Below, one piece after another: positions 16,545 to 24,195 of a stretch of 41,469 nt of DNA. This DNA is from Ruminococcaceae bacterium UBA3329 (GTDB lineage: Bacteria; Bacillota; Clostridia; Oscillospirales; Acutalibacteraceae). Positions within the stretch are counted from its first letter, which is position 1, and each line of letters begins with the position of its first letter. Under the pieces are notes generated by a model. That model ran no database searches. It saw only the letters and a program-made list of their open reading frames with translations, and had not been told where the DNA came from. The DNA lies in assembly GCA_002361875.1 (NCBI GenBank), contig DERX01000045.1, positions 1,323 through 42,791 of the forward strand, written 5' to 3'. Both the position numbers and the translations under genes were made by a program.

Positions 16545-16675
16545 GAATTTTACTGAAAAAATTTAATAAAAATACTGTAAAATTCGGAGCAAAAAATAAA
16601 TCCGCCGAAAGGCTATACCAAACGGCGGATTTTATGGTTATTTTACCGTAAAATCAATGCGTTACGGTAAAATTC
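16545..16675. promoter_or_regulatory. Cluster of GTAAAATTC elements (candidate operators)
   Basis: The 9-mer GTAAAATTC occurs at 16577-16585, 16667-16675 and, inverted, at 16545-16553. The core GTAAAAT also occurs as an odd palindrome ATTTTAC-C-GTAAAAT (16640-16654). ATTTTACCGTAA (16640-16651) and TTACGGTAAAAT (16662-16673) form a perfect 12-bp inverted repeat. They could bind a regulator of iolJ-iolC; no regulator gene is adjacent. Confidence 0.4.
16598..16632 (-). terminator. Intrinsic terminator downstream of the GNAT gene
   Basis: AAATCCGCCG (16598-16607) pairs with CGGCGGATTT (16623-16632). On the minus strand the hairpin is followed by TTTATTTTTT, ending transcription from the gene at 16748. 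Confidence 0.8.
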
Positions 16676-16747
16676 GTCCATGTTCGACGGTTTGCCGTAA
16701 GGCAGAGAAGAACGGACATATAAATTTTTTAAAATAAACATTTATGT

Positions 16748-17248
16748 TTATTTCACTTCAAAAAACAGCACTGTTGCCTCTGTTCCGTCGTCAAACGGTT
16801 CATCGCCTACGCATATCTCATAGCTGTTATTTGAATATTTTTTTGCAACGCTGTTCCAAAGAACGGCGCTTGCCTCATTTTTCTTGTGATATTTAATATG
16901 ATAATATCCCTTATGAATTCCAAATATCTGTCTTACTGTTTCGGTTGCAACGCCCTGTCTTCTGAAATTGTAGGATACAAAAAATTCCGCAATCGACCAG
17001 TCAATAGGTCTTTCACATTCGTGATATTTGTTTATCAACGCAAAGCCTGCAAGCAAATTATCGGCATAAATAAAATAGGCAAATCTGTCACTGTCAGTAA
17101 AATAATTGTTCAAATATTTATACCCGAACAGTCCGTTGTCACCGAACTGCCTTTTATCATATTGCGAAAACTCATAATTATATTTTTCTAAAAGATTGGC
17201 AAGCGTTTCTTTTCTCTCTTCGCTCACCTGTTTTATTTCAACTTTCAT
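16748..17248 (-). CDS. GNAT family N-acetyltransferase
   Basis: The 166-residue protein has the GNAT core: a beta hairpin region YFIYADNLLAGFALI, the strand EFFVSYNFRRQGVATETVRQIF containing the acetyl-CoA binding Q/R-x-x-G-x-A signature (RRQGVA), and a C-terminal segment WNSVAKKYSN. The overall pattern (IAEFFVSYNFRRQGVA) resembles predicted acetyltransferases that act on small amines or antibiotics, but the substrate cannot be read from the sequence. AAAGGA precedes the ATG. It appears to be transcribed alone, with its own terminator at 16598 and a repeat-containing spacer upstream. Confidence 0.85.
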   Translation of the reverse strand: MKVEIKQVSEERKETLANLLEKYNYEFSQYDKRQFGDNGLFGYKYLNNYFTDSDRFAYFIYADNLLAGFALINKYHECERPIDWSIAEFFVSYNFRRQGVATETVRQIFGIHKGYYHIKYHKKNEASAVLWNSVAKKYSNNSYEICVGDEPFDDGTEATVLFFEVK

Positions 17249-17310
17249 AATTTTCCTTTGAATGTTTTAGGTGAAATGGTCTTGACAATATTGAAGCACA
17301 ACCTCAAATT

Positions 17311-17395
17311 GTAGGGGCAGACGACCCCGGCTGCCCGAAATAATTATATAATTTATATCATATCTGTCATGGGACGCCGAGTCGTCGTCCCCTAC
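17311..17395. repeat. Inverted pair of GTAGGG-footed palindromes
   Basis: A plus-oriented hairpin unit (17311-17337, GTAGGGGCAG...CTGCCCG) and a minus-oriented one (17371-17395, GGGACG...CGTCCCCTAC) face each other across 33 A+T-rich bases. The arrangement is that of a BIME, in the gap between the GNAT gene and the membrane-protein pair. Confidence 0.8.
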
Positions 17396-17411
17396 TGCAT
17401 TTATATGATTT

Positions 17412-18077
17412 TCACTTTATAATTTTAGCCTTATACATTCCGAGGGCTCCGAGTATGCTTACGACAATCGTAATAAAAATCATTGTGCCCACAGCCATTG
17501 ACGGTGAGAAAATGTAGATTATAATTCCGACTGCAATCGGCAGAATTGATATTTTCCAATGCTTTGCAAAATATGACGCACCGAGCGCTCCGAAGAGAGC
17601 CGGAACAACATATTCGAAAGCCGGCTTAATTACAGAGCCTTCGGCGAGGATTTTCGGCAAAACAGGCGCAAACAAAAGCACGCCCACGGCAATTATAACC
17701 GTTGTGGTTATTGACGACGCGGCTATGGATATTGTAGATATTACCTCGCCCTCTTCGCTGTTCGCCCGCACATTTGCTCGCTCCATTGCGTTCATTGCGC
17801 ACGGGAGTTTAAGATTTGTAATATTTCCCGACAGGAACGAAAGGTATGTTCCGCCCGCTCCCAGCATTGGCGTGTAAGTCACAACCTCAATAATTGCAGT
17901 AGTCCAATAAACGGCTATAACGGTTGAGAGAGCTTTCAAAAGAGTTTTAAGCTCGGGGAATGCGTCATAATGAACCGAGAAAATAAACGGAACGGAAAAT
18001 AGCACTAAAAGCGCCGCAACAGACCAAACTGCGCCCCAAAGATGTATTTTTTCGGTATAAGTTCTTTCTTTTTTCAT
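17412..18077 (-). CDS. Membrane protein, partner of a DUF5058-like protein
   Basis: The 221-residue protein has about five or six hydrophobic segments (near 13-34, 42-64, 110-132, 140-160, 168-185, 193-215) and a conserved-looking polar loop, MLGAGGTYLSFLSGNITNLKLPCAMNA. The GAGGTYLSFLSGNITN loop looks functional rather than structural and is reminiscent of transporter re-entrant loops, but I cannot name the family. It starts 12 bases downstream of the next gene, with GGGGGAGAG before the ATG, so the two almost certainly form a complex or a split transporter. Substrate unknown. Confidence 0.7.
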   Translation of the reverse strand: MKKERTYTEKIHLWGAVWSVAALLVLFSVPFIFSVHYDAFPELKTLLKALSTVIAVYWTTAIIEVVTYTPMLGAGGTYLSFLSGNITNLKLPCAMNAMERANVRANSEEGEVISTISIAASSITTTVIIAVGVLLFAPVLPKILAEGSVIKPAFEYVVPALFGALGASYFAKHWKISILPIAVGIIIYIFSPSMAVGTMIFITIVVSILGALGMYKAKIIK

Positions 18078-18089
18078 TTTCTCTCCCCC

Positions 18090-18851
18090 TTATCTCCATG
18101 TAAATTCCGTAAGCTCCGCAGGCAGTGTTTGCGTAAACAAAACGGCAATTCCCATTGCGCCGAACATTGCAATAGGCAGTACGAACGGCTCAAGCTTTGT
18201 TAAATTCTTCTTTCTGCATAGATAATCGAGCGCTATTGTGAAAATCATTGCGGAAAGAAGAACCGACACGGACATAAACCCTGCCGACGGACCGTCTGAC
18301 GGAACGCCTGCAACTGCACGGGAAATAAATGCGGCAATAATTCCTATGAACGCCGCCGCTCCTAAAATGTCGCCGAGAGCATTTGAAGTACTGCTCTTTG
18401 ATGTAATTTTCTGAGTTGCTTTGTGTATTTTTTTGCAAAGAATCGGCAAAAGCACCAGCGGAAAGCAAGAGCCTATTGTCATTGTCCACGCAATGGTTGA
18501 AAACTGTTGTGGGTCTTTGATTTCATTTGCAAGCGACGAGCCGAAAACGCCTACGGCGCTTTCAGCCGCCACGGTTTCGTAAGCCAAATTTCCTATAACC
18601 GAAAGTCTGATCCACGGAAGAACAATTCCGAGAGCCGAGGCAAGCGCCAAAACCGTTGCCAAAATTGAAATTGCAGGTGCGATTGTGAAAAGCACGCTTG
18701 AAACTACCGTTTGCTTCATCTTTTCTTTTTCTATTCCGATTTCTTTGCCCCGTTTCCACGCTTTTGCCATAAAAAATGCAGACTGAATAACAACAAAAAT
18801 TATTACGCCGAAAGCAAGGCAATACATCAGCGTCCCTGTTTTAAAATCCAT
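18090..18851 (-). CDS. DUF5058-like membrane protein
   Basis: The 253-residue protein has about six hydrophobic segments (near 8-30, 49-73, 115-137, 158-183, 190-212, 222-243). It contains the intramembrane stretch APAISILATVLALASALGIVLPWIRLSVIGNLAYE and the motif GVFGSSLANEI, which resemble what I know of the DUF5058 family found in anaerobic Bacillota. The family has no established function. The partner gene is 12 bases downstream. GGGGAG precedes the ATG at 18851. Together they look like a two-subunit integral membrane system. The family name is from memory and is moderately sure. Confidence 0.65.
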   Translation of the reverse strand: MDFKTGTLMYCLAFGVIIFVVIQSAFFMAKAWKRGKEIGIEKEKMKQTVVSSVLFTIAPAISILATVLALASALGIVLPWIRLSVIGNLAYETVAAESAVGVFGSSLANEIKDPQQFSTIAWTMTIGSCFPLVLLPILCKKIHKATQKITSKSSTSNALGDILGAAAFIGIIAAFISRAVAGVPSDGPSAGFMSVSVLLSAMIFTIALDYLCRKKNLTKLEPFVLPIAMFGAMGIAVLFTQTLPAELTEFTWR

Positions 18852-18938
18852 AAAACCACTCCCCGGACTGACTGAATAATCAATCCATTTATTACTTTAA
18901 TATATTAAACCATTTTTGAGCGGTAAAAGCAATACGGT

Positions 18939-18967
18939 TTGACATTTTTTAGTGTGTACTGTAAAAT
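18939..18967 (+). promoter_or_regulatory. Sigma-A promoter of the HAD hydrolase gene
   Basis: Plus strand TTGACA (18939-18944), 17-base spacer, TAAAAT (18962-18967). The GGGGGA ribosome site and ATG 18994 follow. Confidence 0.85.
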
Positions 18968-18993
18968 AAATATTAAGAATTACGGGGGACATT

Positions 18994-19827
18994 ATGAAAA
19001 CATTATACATAACAGATTTAGACGGAACGCTTTTGCACTCGGACGCCACACTTTCCGAGTACGAAATCGCAAAAATAAAAGAATTTTACGAAAAAGACAT
19101 GCTTTTTTCAGTTGCAACTGCGAGGAGTATGATAACGGGCGGGCAACTTTTAAAGGGCATTCCCCTTTCAGCGCCTGCAGTGCTTATGAACGGTGTTTTT
19201 GTATATGATTTCTCTGAAAAACGAGTGATAAAATACTGCAAAATAGACGAAGAGCCGTATAAAAATGTACTTGATATTTTTGAAAGATATGCTCTGCACC
19301 CGAATGTTTTTACTTTTGACGGCGAATTTCTTTCAATTCAATGCACGGGTATTGACACGAGAGCAATGCAATGGTTTTTTGACACAAGAAAGATTATGCT
19401 TGACGGCAGGTTTTACAAGGTAAAATCGCTTTACACACTGCCCGAAAATCAAAATCCTGTTTATTTCAACTTTTTTGCGCCGAAAGATTTGCTTTTACCC
19501 GTTGCCGAAGAGCTTAAAAATGTCAGCGGAATAAATTTTGCATTTTACCCCGACAGTTACACAAACGGGTGGTTACTTGAGGTTTTTGCGGACACGGCGT
19601 CAAAAGCAAATGCGGTTAAATTTGTAAAAGAATACATAAATGCCGATGAAGCAGTCGCTTTCGGCGATAATCTTAACGATATACCGATGCTCCGTATTGC
19701 CGACCGAAGCGTGGCCGTCAGCAATGCCGCCGAAGAGGTCAAAAAAATCGCCGACATAATAATCGGCGACAACAACAGCGACAGCGTTGTAAAATTCATT
19801 GCAAGCGAAAACGGAATTGAAATATAA
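18994..19827 (+). CDS. Cof-type HAD hydrolase
   Basis: The 277-residue protein is a haloacid-dehalogenase-superfamily phosphatase with a C2 cap. Motif I is YITDLDGTLL (nucleophile and general-acid aspartates), motif II is the ATARS segment, and motif IV is VAFGDNLNDIPML near the C-terminus. Members dephosphorylate sugar phosphates, nucleotides or flavin intermediates; specificity cannot be told by eye. The gene stands alone with its own consensus promoter and a terminator 15 bases after the stop. Confidence 0.93.
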   Translation: MKTLYITDLDGTLLHSDATLSEYEIAKIKEFYEKDMLFSVATARSMITGGQLLKGIPLSAPAVLMNGVFVYDFSEKRVIKYCKIDEEPYKNVLDIFERYALHPNVFTFDGEFLSIQCTGIDTRAMQWFFDTRKIMLDGRFYKVKSLYTLPENQNPVYFNFFAPKDLLLPVAEELKNVSGINFAFYPDSYTNGWLLEVFADTASKANAVKFVKEYINADEAVAFGDNLNDIPMLRIADRSVAVSNAAEEVKKIADIIIGDNNSDSVVKFIASENGIEI

Positions 19828-19842
19828 ATCATTAAAGTATTG

Positions 19843-19880
19843 CGGGGGCTCAAACGAGTCCCCGTGTTTTATTTTATTTC
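19843..19880 (+). terminator. Intrinsic terminator of the HAD gene
   Basis: CGGGGGCTC (19843-19851) pairs with GAGTCCCCG (19856-19864) around an AAAC loop, followed by TGTTTTATTTTATTT. The T tract overlaps the stop codon of the convergent gene at 19874. Confidence 0.85.
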
Positions 19881-20416
19881 CATTCAATTTTAAATCTGCA
19901 ATCAGCTTTTGAATTAAACATATTGTCATAGAAATCTATTTCAATATAACTGTTTTCATTATTCAACGCATAGGCGGCAACGCCGTTGCTCTTTCTGCCT
20001 GTACCCACTGACGAGCCGTATTTTCCCTCTGTTGCAGGATATGTTTCAAGTAAATTACTGTCTTTGTCATACACCTTCATATTCATATCGCTGACTGAAA
20101 GGTCATTGGTATATGAAACATTTTCATACTCATAAGATATAAGTATTACCCTGTCTGCCTTAACATCAGAATACTCATTTCTTTCCGAAGTTTCCTTAAC
20201 GCCTGTGATTTTAACGGTATATTCTCCTGAGGAGGTCTTAACGCTGACCGATTCGCCCACACCGTAAACAGGCACCTCTGCCGTAGCATTAGTGTTTGAA
20301 GCATCCGTGCCCGTGCCGTTTGATGACGTTTCTGCATCACTTCCGCTGCCCAATGCAAAAAGCACAAACGAACATATAACAACAACCGCCATAACCAATG
20401 ATAAAAGTTTTTTCAT
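19874..20416 (-). CDS. Secreted DUF4352-like protein
   Basis: The 180-residue protein has an N-terminal signal segment (KKLLSLVMAVVVICSFVLFAL), a Ser/Thr/Asn-rich linker (about 26-48), and then a beta-rich domain (VYGVGESVSVKTSSGEYTVKITGVKET ... ILISYEYENVSYT ... MKVYDKDSNLLETYP). The domain matches the immunoglobulin-like pattern of DUF4352-type extracellular proteins. There is no convincing lipobox, so it may be released or remain anchored by an uncleaved signal. It overlaps the upstream VanZ-like gene by four bases (ATGA), so the two are translated together from the operator-controlled promoter at 20818. The ligand is unknown. Confidence 0.7.
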   Translation of the reverse strand: MKKLLSLVMAVVVICSFVLFALGSGSDAETSSNGTGTDASNTNATAEVPVYGVGESVSVKTSSGEYTVKITGVKETSERNEYSDVKADRVILISYEYENVSYTNDLSVSDMNMKVYDKDSNLLETYPATEGKYGSSVGTGRKSNGVAAYALNNENSYIEIDFYDNMFNSKADCRFKIEWK

Positions 20417-20811
20417 ATCTTTTCTCTCCTTTTAATTACTCTTGCGGCTAACAGCACCGCCGCAATTTGAAATATTATATCTAAAATATCAAATGTACCG
20501 TTAACCTTTCCAAAAAGCTGAAGCAGCTCAAAACCGGTCGCAATACAAATTGATAAAATAGCCGAAAATAAAATTCTGTTTTTAAAAGCATACAAAACGA
20601 AGTACAGCGAATATGTAAGCGAATACGCCCATAATATATCGCAAGCCCAAGATTTCATAAAAATGCAAAAAAAGGAATTTGCCTTGAAGTTCAATTCAAT
20701 CCCGAACATTGAATTAAGATATGTTCCGTTATAAAACAGTAAATAAATACATAATCCGACGGCAAGCGGCAAAAATATATTGATGAAAATTGTCAGTATT
20801 TTTCTTTTCAT
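20413..20811 (-). CDS. VanZ-like small membrane protein
   Basis: The 132-residue protein has four hydrophobic segments (about 6-28, 44-62, 66-88, 104-124). The motif IATGFELLQLFGKVNGTFDILDIIFQ resembles the E-x-x-Q ... D-x-x-D-x-x-x-N signature of VanZ-like proteins. VanZ is linked to glycopeptide tolerance in enterococci, but most homologues are uncharacterised. The ATG lies only six bases after the -10 hexamer TATAAT (20818-20823), so the mRNA would be leaderless or nearly so. It is divergent from the small Xre regulator at 20969, which probably controls it. Confidence 0.6.
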   Translation of the reverse strand: MKRKILTIFINIFLPLAVGLCIYLLFYNGTYLNSMFGIELNFKANSFFCIFMKSWACDILWAYSLTYSLYFVLYAFKNRILFSAILSICIATGFELLQLFGKVNGTFDILDIIFQIAAVLLAARVIKRREKI

Positions 20812-20817
20812 ACTCGT

Positions 20818-20846
20818 ATTATATCTGTATTACAGATAAAAGTCAA
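20818..20846 (-). promoter_or_regulatory. Operator-embedded promoter of the VanZ-like gene
   Basis: Minus strand TTGACT (20841-20846), 17-base spacer, TATAAT (20818-20823). The spacer is almost wholly occupied by a palindrome and another palindrome abuts the -35. The start codon ends seven bases from the -10, leaving no room for a ribosome binding site. Confidence 0.85.
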
Positions 20847-20866
20847 TATCTGTAATACAGATATTG
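20822..20866. promoter_or_regulatory. Two palindromic operators (ATCTGTA-N-TACAGAT)
   Basis: TATCTGTA-T-TACAGATA (20822-20838) lies between the -10 and -35. A perfect 23-base odd palindrome with the same core (20844-20866, CAATATCTGTA-A-TACAGATATTG) covers the -35 and upstream bases. Centres are 25 bp apart. The adjacent divergent Xre regulator is the obvious candidate ligand. Confidence 0.8.
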
Positions 20867-20918
20867 CATAATAATCTTTAGTTAACACAGTGAAAAATAT
20901 AACGGAAGGAGCGATACC

Positions 20919-20999
20919 GTGCTTTCACAGCTGTTTTCTTACAGATTTTTGTGCAACCGCTGTATCGCATGGCGATTATTGTGGTTTTCAGACATTTAA
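20919..20999 (+). CDS. Possible 26-codon leader ORF before the Xre gene
   Basis: GTG at 20919 is preceded by AAGGAG at ideal spacing and opens a 26-codon frame (VLSQLFSYRFLCNRC...) ending at TAA 20997-20999. This is inside the start region of the regulator and in another frame. The regulator has no ribosome site of its own, so translation of the leader may couple to it. No homology is recognised; it could be only a coupling device or chance. Confidence 0.35.
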   Translation: MLSQLFSYRFLCNRCIAWRLLWFSDI

Positions 21000-21184
21000 A
21001 AGACCTTCGGGAAGATAACGATTTAAGGCAAAAGGATATTGCGCAAATTCTTAATGTTTCGCAGAACACTTATTCGCAATACGAAACGGGCGTAATTGCG
21101 CTGACGGCAGAGGTGCTCATAAAGCTCGCTGATTATTACGGCGTTACGGTTGACTATCTTCTTGACAGAACAGATGAAAAATAA
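20969..21184 (+). CDS. Small Xre-family (HTH_3) transcriptional regulator
   Basis: The protein of about 71 residues is nearly all helix-turn-helix: LKDLREDNDLRQKDIAQILNVSQNTYSQYETG followed by VLIKLADYYGVTVDYLLDRTDE, a typical stand-alone Cro/C1-type DNA-binding domain of the kind that represses its own neighbour. The start is uncertain: ATG 20969, GTG 20981 and GTG 20951 are in frame and none has a ribosome site, whereas a strong one precedes the overlapping leader frame at 20919. It is divergent from the VanZ-like gene, with two palindromic operators between. A terminator follows 20 bases after the stop. Confidence 0.85.
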   Translation: MAIIVVFRHLKDLREDNDLRQKDIAQILNVSQNTYSQYETGVIALTAEVLIKLADYYGVTVDYLLDRTDEK

Positions 21185-21203
21185 AACCTAAAATGCGCAA
21201 AAA

Positions 21204-21236
21204 ACCGAGCAGTTTGAAATTTACTGCTCGGTCTTT
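21204..21236 (+). terminator. Intrinsic terminator of the Xre gene
   Basis: ACCGAGCAGT (21204-21213) pairs with ACTGCTCGGT (21223-21232), loop TTGAAATTT, followed by CTTTTG. Confidence 0.85.
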
Positions 21237-21578
21237 TGTGTTATTCATATTGTAGGGGACGATGCCACTCGCACCATGATAAAAACACCTCATCCACCGC
21301 CAAGGCGGTCCCCCTTCTCCTCAAGGAGAAGGCAAATGTGGCTTCTCCCTCGGGAGAAGCTGTCGCGAGGTACGAGTGACTAATGAGGGGTAAACGACGG
21401 CGGGAGCAAGCCCCCGCCCTACTCTCTATTTAACTTAACAAAACGGGACGATGATGGCATCGTCCCCTACAAATTCTCGTTCCGAATAAGTAAAGCTTAA
21501 TTTTGCAGAACGCAATAATGCGTTCCCTACAGGGTGAGTGCAACAAAAGCGGCAGGAGCAAGCCCATGCCCTGCTTTT
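21237..21578. repeat. Repeat-packed spacer between the Xre gene and pepT
   Basis: No gene is seen here. In order it holds a truncated GTAGGGGACGATG unit (21252-21271); an element of about 100 bp bounded by CCTCAT (21288) and ATGAGG (21388) with internal CTTCTCC/GGAGAAG hairpins, resembling a MITE; an exact copy of the 25-base REP-like palindrome (21398-21422); a GGGACGATG/CATCGTCCC hairpin with GTAGGG foot (21444-21470); an AACGCA/TGCGTT hairpin with the same foot (21507-21530); and a decayed copy of the 25-base unit (21550-21574) five bases from the pepT stop. Confidence 0.8.
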
Positions 21579-22778
21579 TCACATTTTTGCAAGCTCAATC
21601 AAAACTTCGGTCATTTTCGCCATTGAATCAACGGACACAAATTCGTGCACACTGTGGAAATTTGCTCCGCCTGTTGAAAGGTTAGGACACGGAAGACCCT
21701 CGTAAGAAAGTCTTGCGCCGTCTGTACCGCCCCTTATCGGAACGATTTTCGGCGTTACCCCCACATTTTGCATTGCTTTTTCAGCGTTCTTAATAAGCTC
21801 AATATGTGGCAAAATCTTCGGCTTCATATTATAATAGCTGTCTTTTATCTCCACTGAAACAGTATTCTCGCCGTAAACCGAGTTTATATAATCCGCCGCA
21901 TTTTGAGCAAAGCTTTTCCGTTTCTCAAACAAATTCATATCGTGGTCACGGATTATCATATTAACCGTTGTTTTCGTTTCATCGCCCGTAATACCGCAAA
22001 CATGATAAAATCCCTCATACTTTTCCGTGTGGGCAGGAGTTTCGGCTTTCGGGAAAAGGTTCATAAGCTCTAAAGCTATCAGAACCGAATTTTTCATCTT
22101 ATTCTTTGCGTCGCCGGGGTGAATATTTATTCCGTTTACCGTAAAGAGCGCCGATGCGGCGTTAAAATTCTCATATTCTATTTCGCCCAAAAGTCCGCCG
22201 TCAACAGTATAAGCACATTTTGCACGGAAATTGCTGAAATCGAAACAGTCTGCTCCCCTGCCGATTTCTTCATCGGGCGTTATGCAAACGGCAATGCCCT
22301 TGTGCTCGATTTCAGGGTGATTTATTAAATATTCGCATGCAGTGACTATTTCGGCAATTCCCGCTTTGTCGTCTGCGCCGAGGAGCGTTATTCCGTCAGT
22401 CACAATAAGCTCCTGACCGACAAAATCCTGCAAAAAAGGATACGCTGAAACGCTTATTTCACCGCATTTTTTAAGCTTAATGTCACCGCCCGTGTAAATA
22501 ACGCTTTCGGGAGAAATATCTTTGCCAGAAACCGAGGGCGAAGTATCCATATGCGAAATAAAACCTATCGCGCTGTCCGAGCCATTGTTTGCAGGCAGAA
22601 AAGCATAAAGATAGCTGTTTTCATCTAACTGAACACTTTCAAGCCCTATGCTTTCAAGCTCATTTTTGAGATATTCGGCAAACACCCTTTGATTTTCTGT
22701 GGACGGAACGGTTTTGCTTTCTTCACAGGAAGTGGTTTCAAATGAAACATATTTTAAAAATCTTTCTTTTATATTCAT
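21579..22778 (-). CDS. pepT: Peptidase T (tripeptidase)
   Basis: PepT is a cytoplasmic dizinc M20-family aminopeptidase that releases the N-terminal residue of tripeptides. The 399-residue protein has the expected length and metal/catalytic motifs: GFISHMDTSPSVSG, LGADDKAGIAEI, ITPDEEIGRGAD, NIHPGDAKNKM, PIRGGTDGARLSYEGLP and a C-terminal ANFHSVHEFVSVDSM. It begins four bases after pepD. The pair processes small peptides, probably after uptake. The 3' end abuts a decayed REP-like hairpin. Confidence 0.95.
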   Translation of the reverse strand: MNIKERFLKYVSFETTSCEESKTVPSTENQRVFAEYLKNELESIGLESVQLDENSYLYAFLPANNGSDSAIGFISHMDTSPSVSGKDISPESVIYTGGDIKLKKCGEISVSAYPFLQDFVGQELIVTDGITLLGADDKAGIAEIVTACEYLINHPEIEHKGIAVCITPDEEIGRGADCFDFSNFRAKCAYTVDGGLLGEIEYENFNAASALFTVNGINIHPGDAKNKMKNSVLIALELMNLFPKAETPAHTEKYEGFYHVCGITGDETKTTVNMIIRDHDMNLFEKRKSFAQNAADYINSVYGENTVSVEIKDSYYNMKPKILPHIELIKNAEKAMQNVGVTPKIVPIRGGTDGARLSYEGLPCPNLSTGGANFHSVHEFVSVDSMAKMTEVLIELAKM

Positions 22779-22782
22779 TATT

Positions 22783-24192
22783 TTACCTCAGATTTTTCAG
22801 CGTTTCGCAAAGATATTCATAAGTTCTTTGCACTGAAGACACGGAAAGTCTTTCATTCACCGTGTGAATATCAAATAAATCAGGTCCGAATGAAACTGCG
22901 TCAAGCCCGTCGATTTTATCGCAGAAAATACCACATTCAAGACCTGCGTGAATAACATCCACGGTAGGCTTTCCGCCGTAAAGCTTCTCAAAGGTTTTAA
23001 CCATTGTGTCACGGAGAGGTGAATTTTCTCTGTACTCCCATGCAGGGTAATGCCCGTGGTCTGAATACTGCGCGCCGTATTCATTCGCTGTATTTTCAAG
23101 CTTCTTTAAAAGCTCAAATTTTTCTGCATTTACAGAGCTTCTGACAGAAAATGTGCAATACAAATTATCGTTTTCAATTTTCAGCACACCGAGATTCAAC
23201 GAAGTCTGAACCAAATCTTTAATCTGCTCGCTCATTTTCTGCACACCGTTGGGAAGTGCGCAGATTAAATCAATGATTTCTCTTGTTCCTTTTTCGCCGA
23301 TGACGGGAAGCATTTCACCGTCGGTTACGGTTATTTGCAAATTCGGGTCGCTGTCGCTGTATTTATCTTTTATGAACTGTTTTGACTTTTCTGTTAAATC
23401 ACAGTCGGTATATACATAACATTCACACCTGTTCGGAATGACATTGTCCTTTGCTCCGCCTGAAATGCCCGCCAATTTCACATTAGGTATACGGTTTAAA
23501 AATTCAGCCATAAGCTTATTTGCATTGTGCCTGTTTTTATTTATTTCAACGCCCGAATGACCGCCTAAAAGACCCGATATTACAATTTTTTTCGTCTTTT
23601 CAGGCGCTTCAAAATTAAATGTTTTTACAATTTCCGCCCTCGCTCCGCCTGCGCACCCGACAGTTAAAATTCCCTCGTCCTCGGAGTCAATATTCAAAAG
23701 AATTTTGCCGTTTAAAAGCGATGCGTCAAGTCCGTCTGCGCCGTACATTCCCGTTTCCTCATCAGTTGTGAAAAGCACCTCGAGCGGTGGGTGCAAAGCA
23801 GAATTGTCATCAAGCACACTAAGTGCCATCGCAACGGCTATTCCGTCATCTCCGCCCAAAGTCGTACCGTCCGCAGATACAAAATCGCCGTTCAATCGAA
23901 GTGACAAGCCGTCCTTTAAAAAATCTATATTAGATGCGGCAGTCTTTTCGCAAACCATATCAAGATGTCCCTGCAAAATAACGGTAGGGCTGTTTTCATA
24001 GCCTGCGCTCGCATTTTTCTTTATGATTACATTATTCCATTTGTCCTGAATATACTCTAATCCGTGCTTTTCCGCAAAATTTACGCAATAATCGCTGATT
24101 TCCTTTATGTTACCCGAGCCGTGCGGAATCGAGCACAAATCTTCAAAATATTCAAATACTTTTTTAGGTTCTAAATTTTCAAGAACTCTCAT
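22783..24192 (-). CDS. pepD: Aminoacyl-histidine dipeptidase (Xaa-His dipeptidase)
   Basis: PepD is an M20C metallopeptidase that cleaves Xaa-His and other dipeptides. The 469-residue protein shows the family metal-binding series LQGHLDMVCEK, LGGDDGIAVAMA, FTTDEETGMYGADGLD, GGHSGVEINKNRHNA and HAGLECGIF ... GPDLFDIHTVNERLSV. It starts three bases after the LRR-dockerin gene and four bases before pepT, so the three form one transcription unit from the promoter at 25617. Confidence 0.95.
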   Translation of the reverse strand: MRVLENLEPKKVFEYFEDLCSIPHGSGNIKEISDYCVNFAEKHGLEYIQDKWNNVIIKKNASAGYENSPTVILQGHLDMVCEKTAASNIDFLKDGLSLRLNGDFVSADGTTLGGDDGIAVAMALSVLDDNSALHPPLEVLFTTDEETGMYGADGLDASLLNGKILLNIDSEDEGILTVGCAGGARAEIVKTFNFEAPEKTKKIVISGLLGGHSGVEINKNRHNANKLMAEFLNRIPNVKLAGISGGAKDNVIPNRCECYVYTDCDLTEKSKQFIKDKYSDSDPNLQITVTDGEMLPVIGEKGTREIIDLICALPNGVQKMSEQIKDLVQTSLNLGVLKIENDNLYCTFSVRSSVNAEKFELLKKLENTANEYGAQYSDHGHYPAWEYRENSPLRDTMVKTFEKLYGGKPTVDVIHAGLECGIFCDKIDGLDAVSFGPDLFDIHTVNERLSVSSVQRTYEYLCETLKNLR

Positions 24193-24195
24193 TTA

